Made by a program: the position numbers and the translations under genes. From the NCBI GenBank assembly GCA_029945375.1, contig CM057064.1, positions 2,232,001-2,296,000 of the forward strand: DNA of 64,000 nucleotides. The letters are read 5' to 3'. Each line of letters starts with the position of its first letter. Within the stretch, counting starts at the first letter, position 1. The notes below the pieces were generated by a model, which worked only from the letters and a program-made list of their open reading frames with translations, was not told where the DNA came from and searched no databases. This DNA is from Agaricus subrufescens. Lineage: Eukaryota > Basidiomycota > Agaricomycetes > Agaricales > Agaricaceae. Below, in pieces: positions 31,529 through 42,682 of the stretch.

Positions 31529-34387
31529 ATGACGTGGATGAATCAATCCAGGACCCCCTTCATGCTCGAGCCCAGATGCTGCGCCAGGCTGCACAACGCT
31601 CTCTCGCCCGTGGTCGCCCTCCTGCTGCTCGTATGGCTCGCGTCCGCCACCGCCGAGTCTGTCGAGCCAGTCGCGCCCCAGGCCGAGTCGACCTCCTACA
31701 ATGACCCTTGTCGTGTTATTTCTCTGAGTGCTCCCAAGCCGGCCGAGCCACCGATGTGCTACTTGAAACCCACCCGGCTTCTGGAACCAGTCGAGGAGGA
31801 CATGCTGCTCTCGTTCGAAGAGTGGAAGGCCCGCCAGCTCCAGGGACCCGAGCATCCCTCCCAGGCTGGTATGGCAAGCGATAATGGGAGCGAGGTTGGA
31901 GACAGTACGGGCAAGGGCGATAAACCACGGAAGAAGGAGGACGCACCTTCCAGCCAGTCCGCAGGCAAAGAGGCCCAGCAGCCTCGTCCGTCCGATCCAA
32001 CACAAGAAGCCCCCCGTTTGCCTGTCGTACCTATCGTCGATCGCTTCAACTATGCATCATTGGACTGCTCCGCGCGGGTCCACAAGTCCCACAAAGGGGC
32101 AAAACATGCCTCGAACATCTTGTCGTCGAAGAAGGACCGTTACATGCTGAGCCCGTGCAAAGTGAACGGTCCACAGTTCGTCATCATCGAGCTGTGTGAG
32201 GATATCCGAGTCGATGTTGTCGAGATAGCCAACTTTGAGTTCTTCAGCGGGGTATTCAAGGACGTGACAGTCAGCGTTGCCAAGACGTCCGGAGAGGGGG
32301 AAAGGTGGACTGTGCTTGGCTCGTGGAAGGCCAAGAATGTGAGAGGTGTTCAGGTACGCCCTTTTCCATAAAGACTTCACCCTTTGCATTGTCTGACCGA
32401 TTTCCAGAGTTTTAGCCCACCCATCCCACTAAAAGGATTCTATCGATATCTTCGTATCGATTTCCACTCTCATTATGGCTCCGAATACTATTGCCCTGTT
32501 TCGTTAGTTGGAGTATACGGTTTCACGCATCTCGAGGAGTGGAAATGGGAACTATATGAGGCCGAGAAGGCCAAGTTGGACGCAGCAGCAGCGTCATCAG
32601 AGATCCCAGTTTCTCGGACAATGGTTCTCCCCAATACCGACACCTTGCCCGCTTTCCCGAGCCAGGAGACAACCGATCCCGCAATCTACTTCCTATCAAC
32701 TGACTCAACAAGAGAGGGCCCAAGTCCTTCCACCAAAGTCCCTCAAATCCCGCGTCATTCTGCCGGCCTACACTATCTGTCTCCGCTACCCGTCACTGAA
32801 TACCCTGATTTCGAGATCACAACATATCCTCCATCGAGCACCAAGCCATCTATGTCGCCCGGAACACCTATCTCATCAACATATCCGATAGCCTCACCAC
32901 AAAATGTATCACCCGCATCTAGTCCTGACACAACGTCCTCACCCACGAGTATACCTGCCGATGCAAATACCTCAATAACCTGTGGCACCCCCTCCATTGT
33001 CCTGATGCCAACACCACTTACCGGCACCCAAGGCTCTCTCCCATTATCGGTCTCCGGCGGAGAGTCCATCTTTCGAACTATTATGAACAGAGTATTAGCG
33101 CTGGAAAGAAATCATACACTCTACGAGCAGTATATGGCACGACAACAATTCCTTGTACGTGAAGCATTAAAGAGATTAGGCGAAGACGTTGGGCGGCTTG
33201 AAGGGCTGGTTCGTTATTTCATGATACCATCTTGACTCAGCTAAAGAAAACAATCAGGGAAAAGCACAACGACAGATCCATGATCGAGCGGTGCACGAAT
33301 GGGAGAAACAGCGGAAAAGATGGCAGTTTGAACATGCACAGCTCCTCCAACGAATAGACTATTTGACTGATGAGGTGATTGGCTTCAATTAATCTAACTA
33401 AATGGCCTTTTTTTATTCAGTGATTCAACTTTTATCATCTAGATCATCATGGAAAAGCGTTTAGGAGTTGCGCAGCTTTGCTTGTTGCTTGCTGTATTAG
33501 TGTTTATGGGTTTGACGCGTGGTTCTCGGGGACCAATTGATGCGGATCGACGGCCTTTGAGGACCGCGTTCAAGAGTTTGAGCGATGACTGGCGTCACCA
33601 GCGAAGCGAGTCGGGTTATAGAAGCCATATCAGGAATCTATCATCAACACTTCCGTTTAGACGAGTCGGAGGTTCCAATCCGAATCTCCCGTCAAAAGAA
33701 GTCGACGAAACGATCTCAGCTAACAATTCTCAGCGCCCTCTTACGAGCATCGACCTAAATATTCTTTCTCATCGAGATCAACGGCAACAGAGACGCCGTG
33801 ATCGAGGAGATCATGGCTCTGAAAACGTACAGAGTGTTTATCTGCGTACATATCAGCATAACAGATCTCGGACGATGTCAGGGCCACGTAGTCGGACATC
33901 TTCGTGGATCAATAGGACTCAAACTTCAAACTCCCGGCAAGGTGTAGAGGCGCGCGCGGCTAGCGTTACGAATACACCATCCAAAAGTGTTAGAGCCAGT
34001 TCTGCGTTGGGACCGATAAGGCTGAGCCTTTATAATTCGAAGCGCGCAGATTCGGTGCAGCGATCTCAGTCGAGTCAAGGGACTATTGATCTTGCGCTTG
34101 AAGAGGCTTGGGGTGGATCGAGGAGTATTCGGAAGAGTGCGCGGACGTGGGCGAGGACGGCTCATTTGCATGAGGTGAAGCAGAAGCGGGAGCGACAGAA
34201 TTCGGGGTTGTTGTTTGGTGGTAGTGCGAATGGTGATAATAATACCGATGCTACAGATAGCACTAGAGATGATGGGGAGGATGTGTTTGGTGTTGCTGAA
34301 AAGAAACCGGATGTTGTGGTTACGCCTCCTGCGGATGTGGATACTGATGCCGATGGTTGGGAGAGTGCTAGTGATGTAGAATATTAG
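31529..34387 (+). CDS. SLP1-like SUN-domain ER membrane protein
   Basis: SUN-like protein of the SLP1/SUCO/Osteopotentia family, an ER membrane protein linked in yeast to protection of soluble proteins from degradation. The ATG at 31529 (or 31562) precedes a signal peptide (SPVVALLLLVWLASATA). Next come FEEWKARQ, a disordered linker and the SUN-like domain: VDRFNYASLDCSARVHKSHK, SKKDRYMLSPC, FVIIELCEDIRVDVVEIANF, FSGVFKDVTVSV, LKGFYRYLRIDFHSHYGSEY and CPVSLVGVYG. An intron at about 32354-32406 splits the domain. After a Ser/Thr/Pro-rich tract, a coiled-coil segment (VHEWEKQRKRWQFEHAQLL) follows a 49-nt intron near 33210-33258. The last exon starts with a single membrane helix (LGVAQLCLLLAVLVFMGLTRG) and a basic disordered tail, ending at 34385-34387. 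Confidence 0.87.
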
Positions 34388-35935
34388 GGGGATTTTGTGG
34401 ATGTAGCATGATTTTTTGTTGTTCGTTAATGTTTTTTTTGGTTAGCATGGATCTTATTCTGGATGATACATTGAAATCACTATCCTTATACTCCTCTTAC
34501 GGTGCATTCATCCTTCGTATTGATATAATGATTGTCCTTTGTCACTACATATTTATGATGTGCCTGGGTATTGTTTTATCTCGCGAACATCGGCGGGCGA
34601 TTGAACAGTGTTTCATCGTAATGGAAATTGATTTTCGGCCATCTGGATCAATAGCGTTTGAAATAAACAAAGGCTGAGAAAAAAAAATTTTTTTTAATTT
34701 TTTTTTTTTTGTTAAACACCCGAAGAAAATGTTTTAGAGTGACGCCCTCACATGAGATGAAGGGATGGAGAGGATGTGAAGATCTAGATGGCTATAAAAA
34801 CGTTTTTGACGTATTTGAAGGCATGAATAAATAAGGTTACCGAGAGGAACCCTTTTATTCACCGAAGATACCTCGATACATTTAGATCAAACAAATTATA
34901 AATGTGCGCCATCACGAGAGATCGTTCACGACTTGACGTTTGGCAGACCTGCTTAACTTTAAGTAAACTTTTGTATTATGAAACAATTTGCTCATTCCGA
35001 GACGGCCGAAGGTCAGTAATTAGGAACGGGGTGGGGGAAACTTAAAGATATCGTGATGTTTTTTTGGATTCTGTCAAACCCCCCTTTTTATGTTTTTCAA
35101 TCTTTCTCCCTTTGGAAAAGTTTCCTGGAATTCATACCGGGTTTGAGAGAATCCCGAAGAGTTTTTTTTATTGGTGACCCGCGAGAAGCGGGCCTTCTGT
35201 CCCACGCCACAATTTTTTGTTTCGGGCTTTTGCCCTCCCTCTATAGAGTCTGAGGTTGACATGTAACGATACGGACAATCATCGACCCCACCCCCCCCGG
35301 ACTAACTCACTACCGCACTGTAGTTGGGAGAACCCGCCCGGAGACTTGTCATATATACGTACGTAAGTACCTTGGCAAATGGCTTGACGGTGATTGCCAT
35401 CAGTGGTTTTACTTGGTTGGCTTCAAGTCTTTTCTCAGCGTGAGCGGAACCTGGACGGAACAAAGCGCAAAACAACAAAAAAAAAATCTGGTAAAAGAGT
35501 AGAAAAGATCATGATGACATCTCATTTATCAAAATCTATCCCGGCCGGTTTATTGATCTTAGGCAAGTCCGACGCCCGAGAAACTTCAAACCTGCACAAT
35601 CAGTGTCCGGAGCCCCGGCCAGGGGGCCAGATATTGACGTTCAAACATCCGAGCACGTTTCCGTTCGTGAACCCGTTTGACAACTAACGTCAGGTTTGGT
35701 ATATATAACTTAGTGTGTACTTAGAGTCCGGATCGAAACTCGGAAAACGGCCGGAAAGTGTCTGCGGGCGCGAAAGAATGTCTATAATAGATACATTGGG
35801 TACTTCTATCTCTTCAGTATTCTGAAAAAATGAGCGCTTGCTATCTGTCGCATGACACCGCGCTATGATACAACGCTAGTACACTAATAATTAATGCAAC
35901 ATGTGATTAAAGCATAAAGATGGTAAAGCTGTCTA
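34388..35935. other. long convergent intergenic region
   Basis: 1.5 kb between two 3' ends. It contains an A/T homopolymer cluster (34680-34711) and a C-rich run (35289-35298). No gene or element was recognised. Confidence 0.45.
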
Positions 35936-36647
35936 TCAATCAAAGCGGCGTCCGGAATGCAACAAGACCGTCACCATTACAGCAACGTCCAACAGTCCTG
36001 TCTGTACGGCTGATGTTGTGATTTCTAACAAGATCTTCTGAGCTAGTCGGGTTATCTTGGCTAACGGTTCTCCGTTGTCGTTACCCAGGGTATGCAACTA
36101 CTACTCGTTAGGCACGTCGAGTAACAGATAGGCGAAAAGACTTACGAATAAGACTCCGCTGCAGTCTTTCCAGATGTATTGTTGCCCTTGTACAACCATG
36201 GATCTGCCCCTGAGTAATAGTGTTCTTATGTCAACGGCAATATTGATAAATTGGAAACAGATATATGACATACTTTCCATCCGGGGTTAACTGAAGCAGG
36301 GAAGAAGCTCGTTGTTTCCGAATCGAATGGGATACCTCTACTTCAGGATAACGTTGCCAATCAATCATGCTCGAGGTCTCTCCATCCGCACGCTTGATTG
36401 TTGTGTTTCCGAGGCCTCGCTTGTTCGTTGTGACTTTGTACGACTTGTGCGTGCCTGCATCTGTCACATCGCAGTTGAGGAAATCTTGGTCTGCACTTGA
36501 GAATATGAAGGTGATGATGTTGGGCGAAAGCACTGGGATATGGTGAGGTAGTGCGCCGTATGTGGGGGAGACCCTTTGGTCGAGATGAGAAGGAGCCCCT
36601 GCGTGCTGGTTGATCCAGCCCCCTTGGTCGTATGGATTGCCGAACAT
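35936..36647 (-). CDS. DUF6593-like basidiomycete protein
   Basis: Small protein of a family common in Agaricomycetes and of unknown function. The ATG at 36645-36647 gives MFGNPYDQGGW. The long first exon carries PVLSPNIITFIFSSADQDFL, VTDAGTHKSYKVTTNKRG, NTTIKRADGET and MIDWQRYPEVEVSH. After an intron near 36240, GRSMVVQGQQYIWKDCSGVLF follows. A last exon ends in LLEITTSAVQTGLLDVAVMVTVLLHSGRRFD-type text (shown only in part here: LLEITTSAVQTGLLD) at the TGA 35936-35938. The alternating beta pattern and the IDW motif are what suggest the family. The TE described next is inserted 356 bp upstream of its start. Confidence 0.68.
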
Positions 36648-36999
36648 GTGGGCGTGAGGTCTAGGGAGTGAAGGAGACGGGAGAGATGTTGAAGCAGGTA
36701 AACACGAGAGGAAAGCCGTACTTAAGGTCCCCCAACCCTGTATTACTTGGGAATAAAGGAGGCAGGGTTGCTGATGAAACATGACGGCGGCACGGTGGCC
36801 TCGGTGTTCTGGGAGCATGCAGTTCCATCTCAAAGTCGGGTATGTGCATACAAGCAATTGACTCCAGATCAGGTCGAGTGATTTAATAGGTGCCACAGGG
36901 CATCTCGGTGATCGACCTCTGCAAATTCCAGGATCAATTTCCCACAACACATTGATGGGTGGTCGAATCGGTGATTTCGCGCTCGGGGATCTAGGTCAG

Positions 37000-37002
37000 A
37001 CA
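37000..37002. repeat. 3-bp target duplication, left (ACA)
   Basis: ACA directly precedes the terminal CACTGTG; the same triplet follows the other end at 43636-43638. Three-base duplications are the CACTA-superfamily hallmark. Confidence 0.8.
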
Positions 37003-37026
37003 CACTGTGAGACCCGGGGTTAGGGA
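37003..37026 (+). repeat. terminal inverted repeat, left
   Basis: Begins cactgtgagacccggggt. It matches the reverse complement of 43612-43635 at 22 of 24 positions (differences at positions 10 and 18). Confidence 0.85.
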
Positions 37027-37278
37027 GATCACCGAGCTTATGTACGTGTGAATGTAGGGTATAGACTTGACTAGGACTTGACTAATCCAGAGTTTTGATC
37101 TGTGCTTACCCTATCTTGTAAGCGAGATATTTCCAAGACTAACTTTCACTTCCCTGACTTATATAATTGGGGAATTCCTTACTTAATATGTGAAATAGTC
37201 AAAATTAAACCGGGTTTAAGTTAGGAGAATAATAAAAGAATAATCCTATGAAATTTCGGTAAAGGCCCCAACAAAAAG

Positions 37279-38154
37279 CTAGCATTTCTTTGGTTTTTTC
37301 CCCTTCCCTACATCTTTGCCATTATCCTCATCTTGATACCTTCGTTTCAGCCCCTTATGTGTTTCCTTTCGAGCCTCTTCATCCACACCATCTTCATCGT
37401 CCATCTCGTCACTCGATTGAGCCCCACTCTCAGAACCCTCCTCATCTCCCAAGTCACTGTCAGACCCCTCCTCATCTCCCGGGTCACTCTCATTCTCGGA
37501 CCCCTCCTCATCTCCTGGGTCACTCTCATTCTCGGACCCCTTCTCATCTCCTGGGTCATTCTTCTTCATCGAGGCAGACTTCGTCAAGGCAGACTTCTTC
37601 GTCGAGGCGGACTTCTTCGTCGATACAGACTTCCTCGTCGAGGCAGACTTCTTCGTCAAGGTGGAATTCGTGGTCTTTGAAGCCTATTTGTCGGTAGTCA
37701 TTAAAATAAAATAAGAAAATATGTAACTGAATATACCTCTTCGATAGATAGCTCTTCCTCAGCGGTAGGCTCCATTAACTCAGCAGCTGTATCAACTTCC
37801 ATTGGCGTCGAGGGCTCATCCTCTACATGAATAGACTCGTCGCTACGTGTGGTTTTCCTCAAAGGGGGTCAGAAGACGTTTATGGCGAGATATGAAAGCC
37901 AACCTTTTCCTCGAACTCCTCTTCGTTGGGGCTAGGGATGAGACACCATTCTCGTCGACATTCGGAGGGCAAGATTTTTGTGCTTCTTTCCTGGAGCGGC
38001 ATCAGAGGCGGATGATTAGTATACATTGATTAAGAACCAGGTACCTCTTTGAGCCTTTGGCTTTTGCAGCCTTTGGCGGCACAGTCGGACCACTGGGATT
38101 GGATGATAGCGTTGAGGCGTTTGTAGCGCTTCTAGTTTTTCGTTGAGTCGCCAT
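37279..38154 (-). CDS. Lys- and Asp/Glu-rich repeat protein inside the transposon
   Basis: Four short exons from the ATG at 38152-38154 (MATQRKTRSATNAS) to the stop at 37279, giving a disordered protein of about 230 residues. The middle part (VEDEPSTPMEVDTAAELMEP) leads into a Lys/Ser/Thr stretch of short repeats (STKKSAS). Next come three near-identical 12-residue acidic units (SDPGDEEGSENE; 36-bp tandem repeats, about 37441-37560) and a basic end (KGLKRRYQD…GKGKKPKKC), which resembles a nuclear localisation signal. No catalytic domain was recognised. It lies wholly between the CACTA ends, so it is transposon cargo or a transposon accessory protein. The exon joins keep the frame open, which supports it as a real gene. 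Confidence 0.55.
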
Positions 38155-39312
38155 TGGCAGAGAGTTGCTCTAAGTACTCACATTAATCGACTACATGAGC
38201 CTTTAAATATGTGAAGCGGTTGACGATCTGAATCGGTAGCCAAGAAAGAATTAGGAACGAATCTGGTAATCAGCTCATTCTCCTGGAGGGCGATTGAAAC
38301 ATTACGCACCATCCAACTGAAGCCGTTCACCGCCATGCCGAAACACCAGATTCAATCGTGATCGGAATATTATACAGCTTTTCAACACGCAATCTGAAGA
38401 TTAAAACATTAATAAATAAATTCAACGTTGATGCTCCATTTTGAATGGCTCTGGAAGGGAGACTGACCTATAAAACGAACTTGGGGGAGGAGGGAAGGGC
38501 AAGGCGCTTTAAACATCAATCCAACTCGTATAGAAAATGCAACGGCGCTTGTAGCGGAACCTTGTAACAATTGCGAACCTATGATATTGGATAACAAAAG
38601 ACAGTAACCCAATGACCGACGACCGACGACCAGTAACCAACGACCGATGACCGACGACCAGTAACCGACGACCGACGACCTAAGCTCCGACGACTTCATG
38701 AGGAATAATTGATCATGTCCGGTCCGAATAGAGATCGGGCAAGGACAAAACAAATGTTTGGAAACCGCATAGGTTTGTGATTACACTAGAGATAGTGAAT
38801 GTCCTACTTTGGATGGTTCGAGAAAAGAGGACCGACCTACTATGTACAAATTGGAAGAAGTAGGAGTGCGGCCTGTTGAACGATTTCTCTGACTAGTATA
38901 AAAGAATTAATGTAGTAGCATTTGCAGCGACGAATCTGAACTCCGACGACCGATAATCCAAGTTCCGGATCCAAAAGTGAGGAATGAACCGAACAAAGGC
39001 CGGGAGATGACGAGACAGATGTTTGCAAAGGTCCGCCGATACAAGAGAAGCGAAGAGTTGTTCATGACAACCATCAATACGCAAGGCCTAAGTGCTGGTA
39101 CCGATACGGGTCTTGTCCATCGGAAACGACTCCAGATGGATAGGCGGGGATGCCTGGAATTCCGTACCCAGTGGCAATGGTCATTGATGGGCAAAGAGAT
39201 GAAGTAATTGCGAGAAAGCCTTACGAGTATCGCCGAGGGACCACATATAAAGGTTGAAGACTATGATCGAAAAGCCATCATCTCCTATCCTTCGCTACAA
39301 CGAGCATCGACT
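38155..39312. other. transposon spacer with tandem repeats
   Basis: No gene. About 38610-38690 consists of iterated cgacgac/agtaacc units. Imperfect direct repeats link 38685-38770 with 38936-39035 (shared tccgacgac and gacaaaacaaatgtttg-like text). Confidence 0.45.
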
Positions 39313-39962
39313 ATGAGCTCTCAATTTCCCGCTTCTGGAAGTGGTTTTGATTGTTTCACTGAGCCAGATTCTTCGTCAATTCATTACTTTGATTATTCTG
39401 GTGCTACTCCGCCGTTCCAGAGCCAGCTGGACGAGGAAGCCTGGAAGGAAGAGCGCGCAGCCTGGAGGAAAGAACGCGCACTCCGAGAAGCGAAAGATGC
39501 AAAAAAAAGAGAAAGTAGGTCAAAATTCATTCATTCTGCAATATGATTAGACTAATCATGTTTCCAGTAATTGTTATTAGCAGTTCACCTCCAGGCTCCC
39601 CTTCAGTCACGGTTGAAAAAGATAAACCTTCCGGTTCGAGAGGAATCTATAGTCGGGAGATGATGGCGCGTATCAGGAGACGTAAAGAGCGCAAAGGCAA
39701 AGCCAAGGAGGTCCAGCCAGAGATCGCTGTACCTAAAAGGAAAAGGGACATAGGTACGGATCCCATTGAAAATGGGGTAAAGGAAACGAGTGCCGGTGGT
39801 GACATACCTCACAAGAAACAGAGAGTGAGTTGTGCACTGACCATAGATTTCTGTATAATCTAACATGTCAACCAGACGCTCAAACATCTCGCAGTAGATA
39901 TACCAACCGATGCTTGTTCCGTGAAGGTGGTTATAAAGTTTGCTGGGGACAATGTTGAGTGA
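39313..39962 (+). CDS. small basic coiled-coil protein inside the transposon
   Basis: Three exons starting MSSQFPASGSGFDCF at 39313. A highly charged helical stretch follows (EEAWKEERAAWRKERALR). An intron at about 39512-39567 leads to VIVISSSPPGSPSVTVEKD and the basic run RRRKERKGKAKE, then VPKRKRD. The last intron (39823-39876) leads to LKHLAVDIPTDACSVKVV and the TGA at 39960-39962. The predicted product is about 180 residues, probably nuclear, with unknown function. All three introns have consensus GT-AG ends, so it looks like an expressed gene carried by the element. Confidence 0.5.
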
Positions 39963-40639
39963 GGCACGAAGACAAGGCGGTTATTTTGCCTTGTTTGTTC
40001 TACGCGTATCTGATGTATAGTCGTTTCGAACTTAATGCATTTGGGGGAGTCTTATTTGACTCTGTTTGTCCACGATCACCTCACAACGCTGACTTGATGC
40101 AGTCCTTCCCCTCTGCGACTCGTGGTACTTGCCTCTGGCGGCGATCTATCTCTACCTGGATTCTGCTTTGAATCCCCCTCAACTATATTCTCTCTATCTT
40201 TCACAACCCTAGCACCTGTGCCTTCTGTTGAGATTGAACATCGTTGTCTCAATCTCAAATTTTACCTTGTAGGATGCGCTCACCCTCCGTACATGTAGTG
40301 GCGTTTGATCCTGATTGTCTCCACTTGTTGGTCGCTGGCTATTTTCACCCTTCGATTTGGCCCTCAAATGTGTACTTCACTTTGGTGAGTTTTATCGTTA
40401 GAATCGCATGTGAGCACCTAGGCTGAGATTTATCTCTTCTGAATGTTCAGCATACCGATTTTCTCGCCTTTCGATGGTTTACCTGCTCCTAATGCCACGT
40501 CGTGGTCTCCCCCAACCACCCTACTTCTCAATAATCCACGCACTGCCATTGTGCACGTGTGTGAACACGCTACCTATGCATTGGGACCGTCTGTCATCAT
40601 TTTGTTCCCTTGACTGTCTACCTCCTGTTAGCCCTTCCT

Positions 40640-42246
40640 ATGGATTCCAGCCGACTCGGAGTACAAAACAAGTCAGCCTGCATATGTACTTGCGGCTGCA
40701 ACAAGTACGTTTCCTATCCCACGAGGCGAGCGCACTTAGCGGCAAAAAGGGCTGTGGCTACGACCGCGGAGTCCCCGGATGACTGTCCGCCCCTTCAAAA
40801 TGATAGCCTCGTTGCGGGGAAGAAGCATCAGCGCTCAAACTCCCCTGAAGACCGCAGTGAAGATTGGGAGGATAGGCGGGACGATGCCCCTAGTCCCGGC
40901 CCGCTTCAAATTGAAAACATAGATTCTCCACCACAATCACATTCTAGTAACCCATCGAAGCCCCTTCCCAATATCGCTTTGCAACAATCTCAGATGACGG
41001 CAGAAATGTATTCGAACTGGACCCTTTTCGTTGCGCCTATTCTGTTGAATGAAAGGTTTCGGCAAAAAAAATACTATCAACATTTCCTGAAGCTCGTCGA
41101 GCTGCTCAAAATTTGTTTGGAGCTTGAGATTGATGACGAGATGTTGGATATAATAGACACTGGCTTTCGCACTTGGGTAGAGGACTATGAAAAGTGAGTT
41201 TCCGTATACATACCTAATCTCGTGTATTTCTAATTTCACGTCACCTCGACTCATTTCAGGTTTTACTATTTATATCAGCCCCGTCGTCTCTCAGCCTGCC
41301 CCCTAACAGTTCATGCTCTTCTTCATATTGCATGGGGTATTCGGGTTGCGGGTCCAGTCTGGACTTACTGGGCTTTCCCGATGGAACGGCACTGCAATAC
41401 CTCCTACCCTCCATCAGAAGTCGACGACACCCTTATTCAGCCATCGCCGCCTTCGTCAATGCAATGGCCCAGCTTGATCAAGTGCGGTTGAAGTATAACC
41501 TTTATTCGGAACTAAGCTTCACAGCCCCTAAAGCAGAACTATCGGTGAACGATCTGATATCCAACTCATGTACGTTGTCATGTTCCTTAATGTGTAGACT
41601 CCAAACCACGTCGTATCAGATTCGTCCTACAAGCTCTCTCCACCACGACGACGCGAATCTGTGCCTATGTATCTCCGAGACAAAATTTTTGCGGCTTTGG
41701 CAACACGATTTGAAAAACCAAAACTAACTGTCAAAACGCTCATCAGCCTCGATGGGCCCGTTCTTCACTACGCCAGGATCCATATTCTATTTGGGGGAGA
41801 TACGATTGTAGGTTGTGACTTGGTACGAAGAGGTGAGGACTCGCGCGACGCTTCCTTCATTAAAGTGAGTGCTTTGTAGTCTTTCGTGAGATTCCCATAT
41901 TGAACCAACCAAATAGTATGTTCAGATGGTTGACAAGTGCACACACCAACGAAACCGCCAACCGGTCTACGTGAAGCGGTCGTTCTTTGGACAACTGAAG
42001 CGGGTGCTCGTGATTGACTTACCTAGTATACCCCCATTAGGTCTCAATTCATCAACGACCGTCATATATGCCGTGGTGCAAACTGTCAAAATCACTCAAA
42101 AGAACGACTTCTATACATATCAAAAAACTGGAACCGTACAAGTAGTAGATTTGAACACGGTGCAATGTGTAGTCGGACGAGTCCACGATAGAGGCCGGTG
42201 GAGTATTGTTGATAGGACAGGTATTTCGAGAGGAGATGACGATTAG
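40640..42246 (+). pseudogene. tnp2/CACTA-type transposon gene relic, N- and C-terminal parts fused, frameshifted
   Basis: The ATG at 40640 gives MDSSRLGVQN followed by a small cysteine cluster and basic helix (CICTCGCNKYVSYPTRRAHL), as at the N-terminus of fungal tnp2-type proteins. After a short acidic linker the reading jumps directly to the C-terminal part: YYLYQPRRLSACPLTVHALL, VAGPVWTYWAFPMERHC (DUF4218-like), SRRHPYSAIAAFVNAMAQLD, FGGDTIVGCDLVRRGEDSRD, RQPVYVKRSFFGQLKRVLVI and VQCVVGRVHDRGRWSIVDR, with the stop at 42244-42246. The DDE transposase core that normally lies between is absent. A frameshift at about 41393-41398 separates MERHC from LLPSIRSRRHPY. Introns elsewhere remain intact. 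The product cannot cut DNA. Confidence 0.72.
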
Positions 42247-42682
42247 GTATGCACCCCGTGCCCTCCTCTCGATTGTGCACACTAACAGTTCAGATAGTTT
42301 TTTTTGACTGACTTTTTTTTATTTATTTCATTTGATAATAATGGATCCACACTTCACCGTTATGATCATTCAGAAAACCAGGCTTTAATATGCTAATAGT
42401 GAAGGTACGAAGACGAGGCGAGATCAAAGGACAGCAATCTCAAGAATTATATCAAATGTGAGTGCGCGCGAGCCTTAATATTGTACAATATACTTCAAAA
42501 AAATTTACAGATCAAATTCAAGACAAATACGACACTCAAAGCAAGAAAACACAACAACAAGAAAAAAAGATTTGCTTACAGCATTGGTAAACCTTTTGCA
42601 TACTCGAACTCACCATGCCCGCGCCCGGAACTCAGAGCGACTGCGACCGCGGCGGGACCATCTCCCCCCGTTCAAAAACAAT

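Noticed and set aside
37290..37697. Plus-strand ORFs rich in His/Ser or Leu/Arg
   Set aside because: Antisense of the repetitive acidic part of the minus-strand cargo gene, which has consistent spliced exons.
38610..38690. Short tandem cgacgac repeats as a functional array
   Set aside because: Simple low-complexity expansion without conserved unit length.
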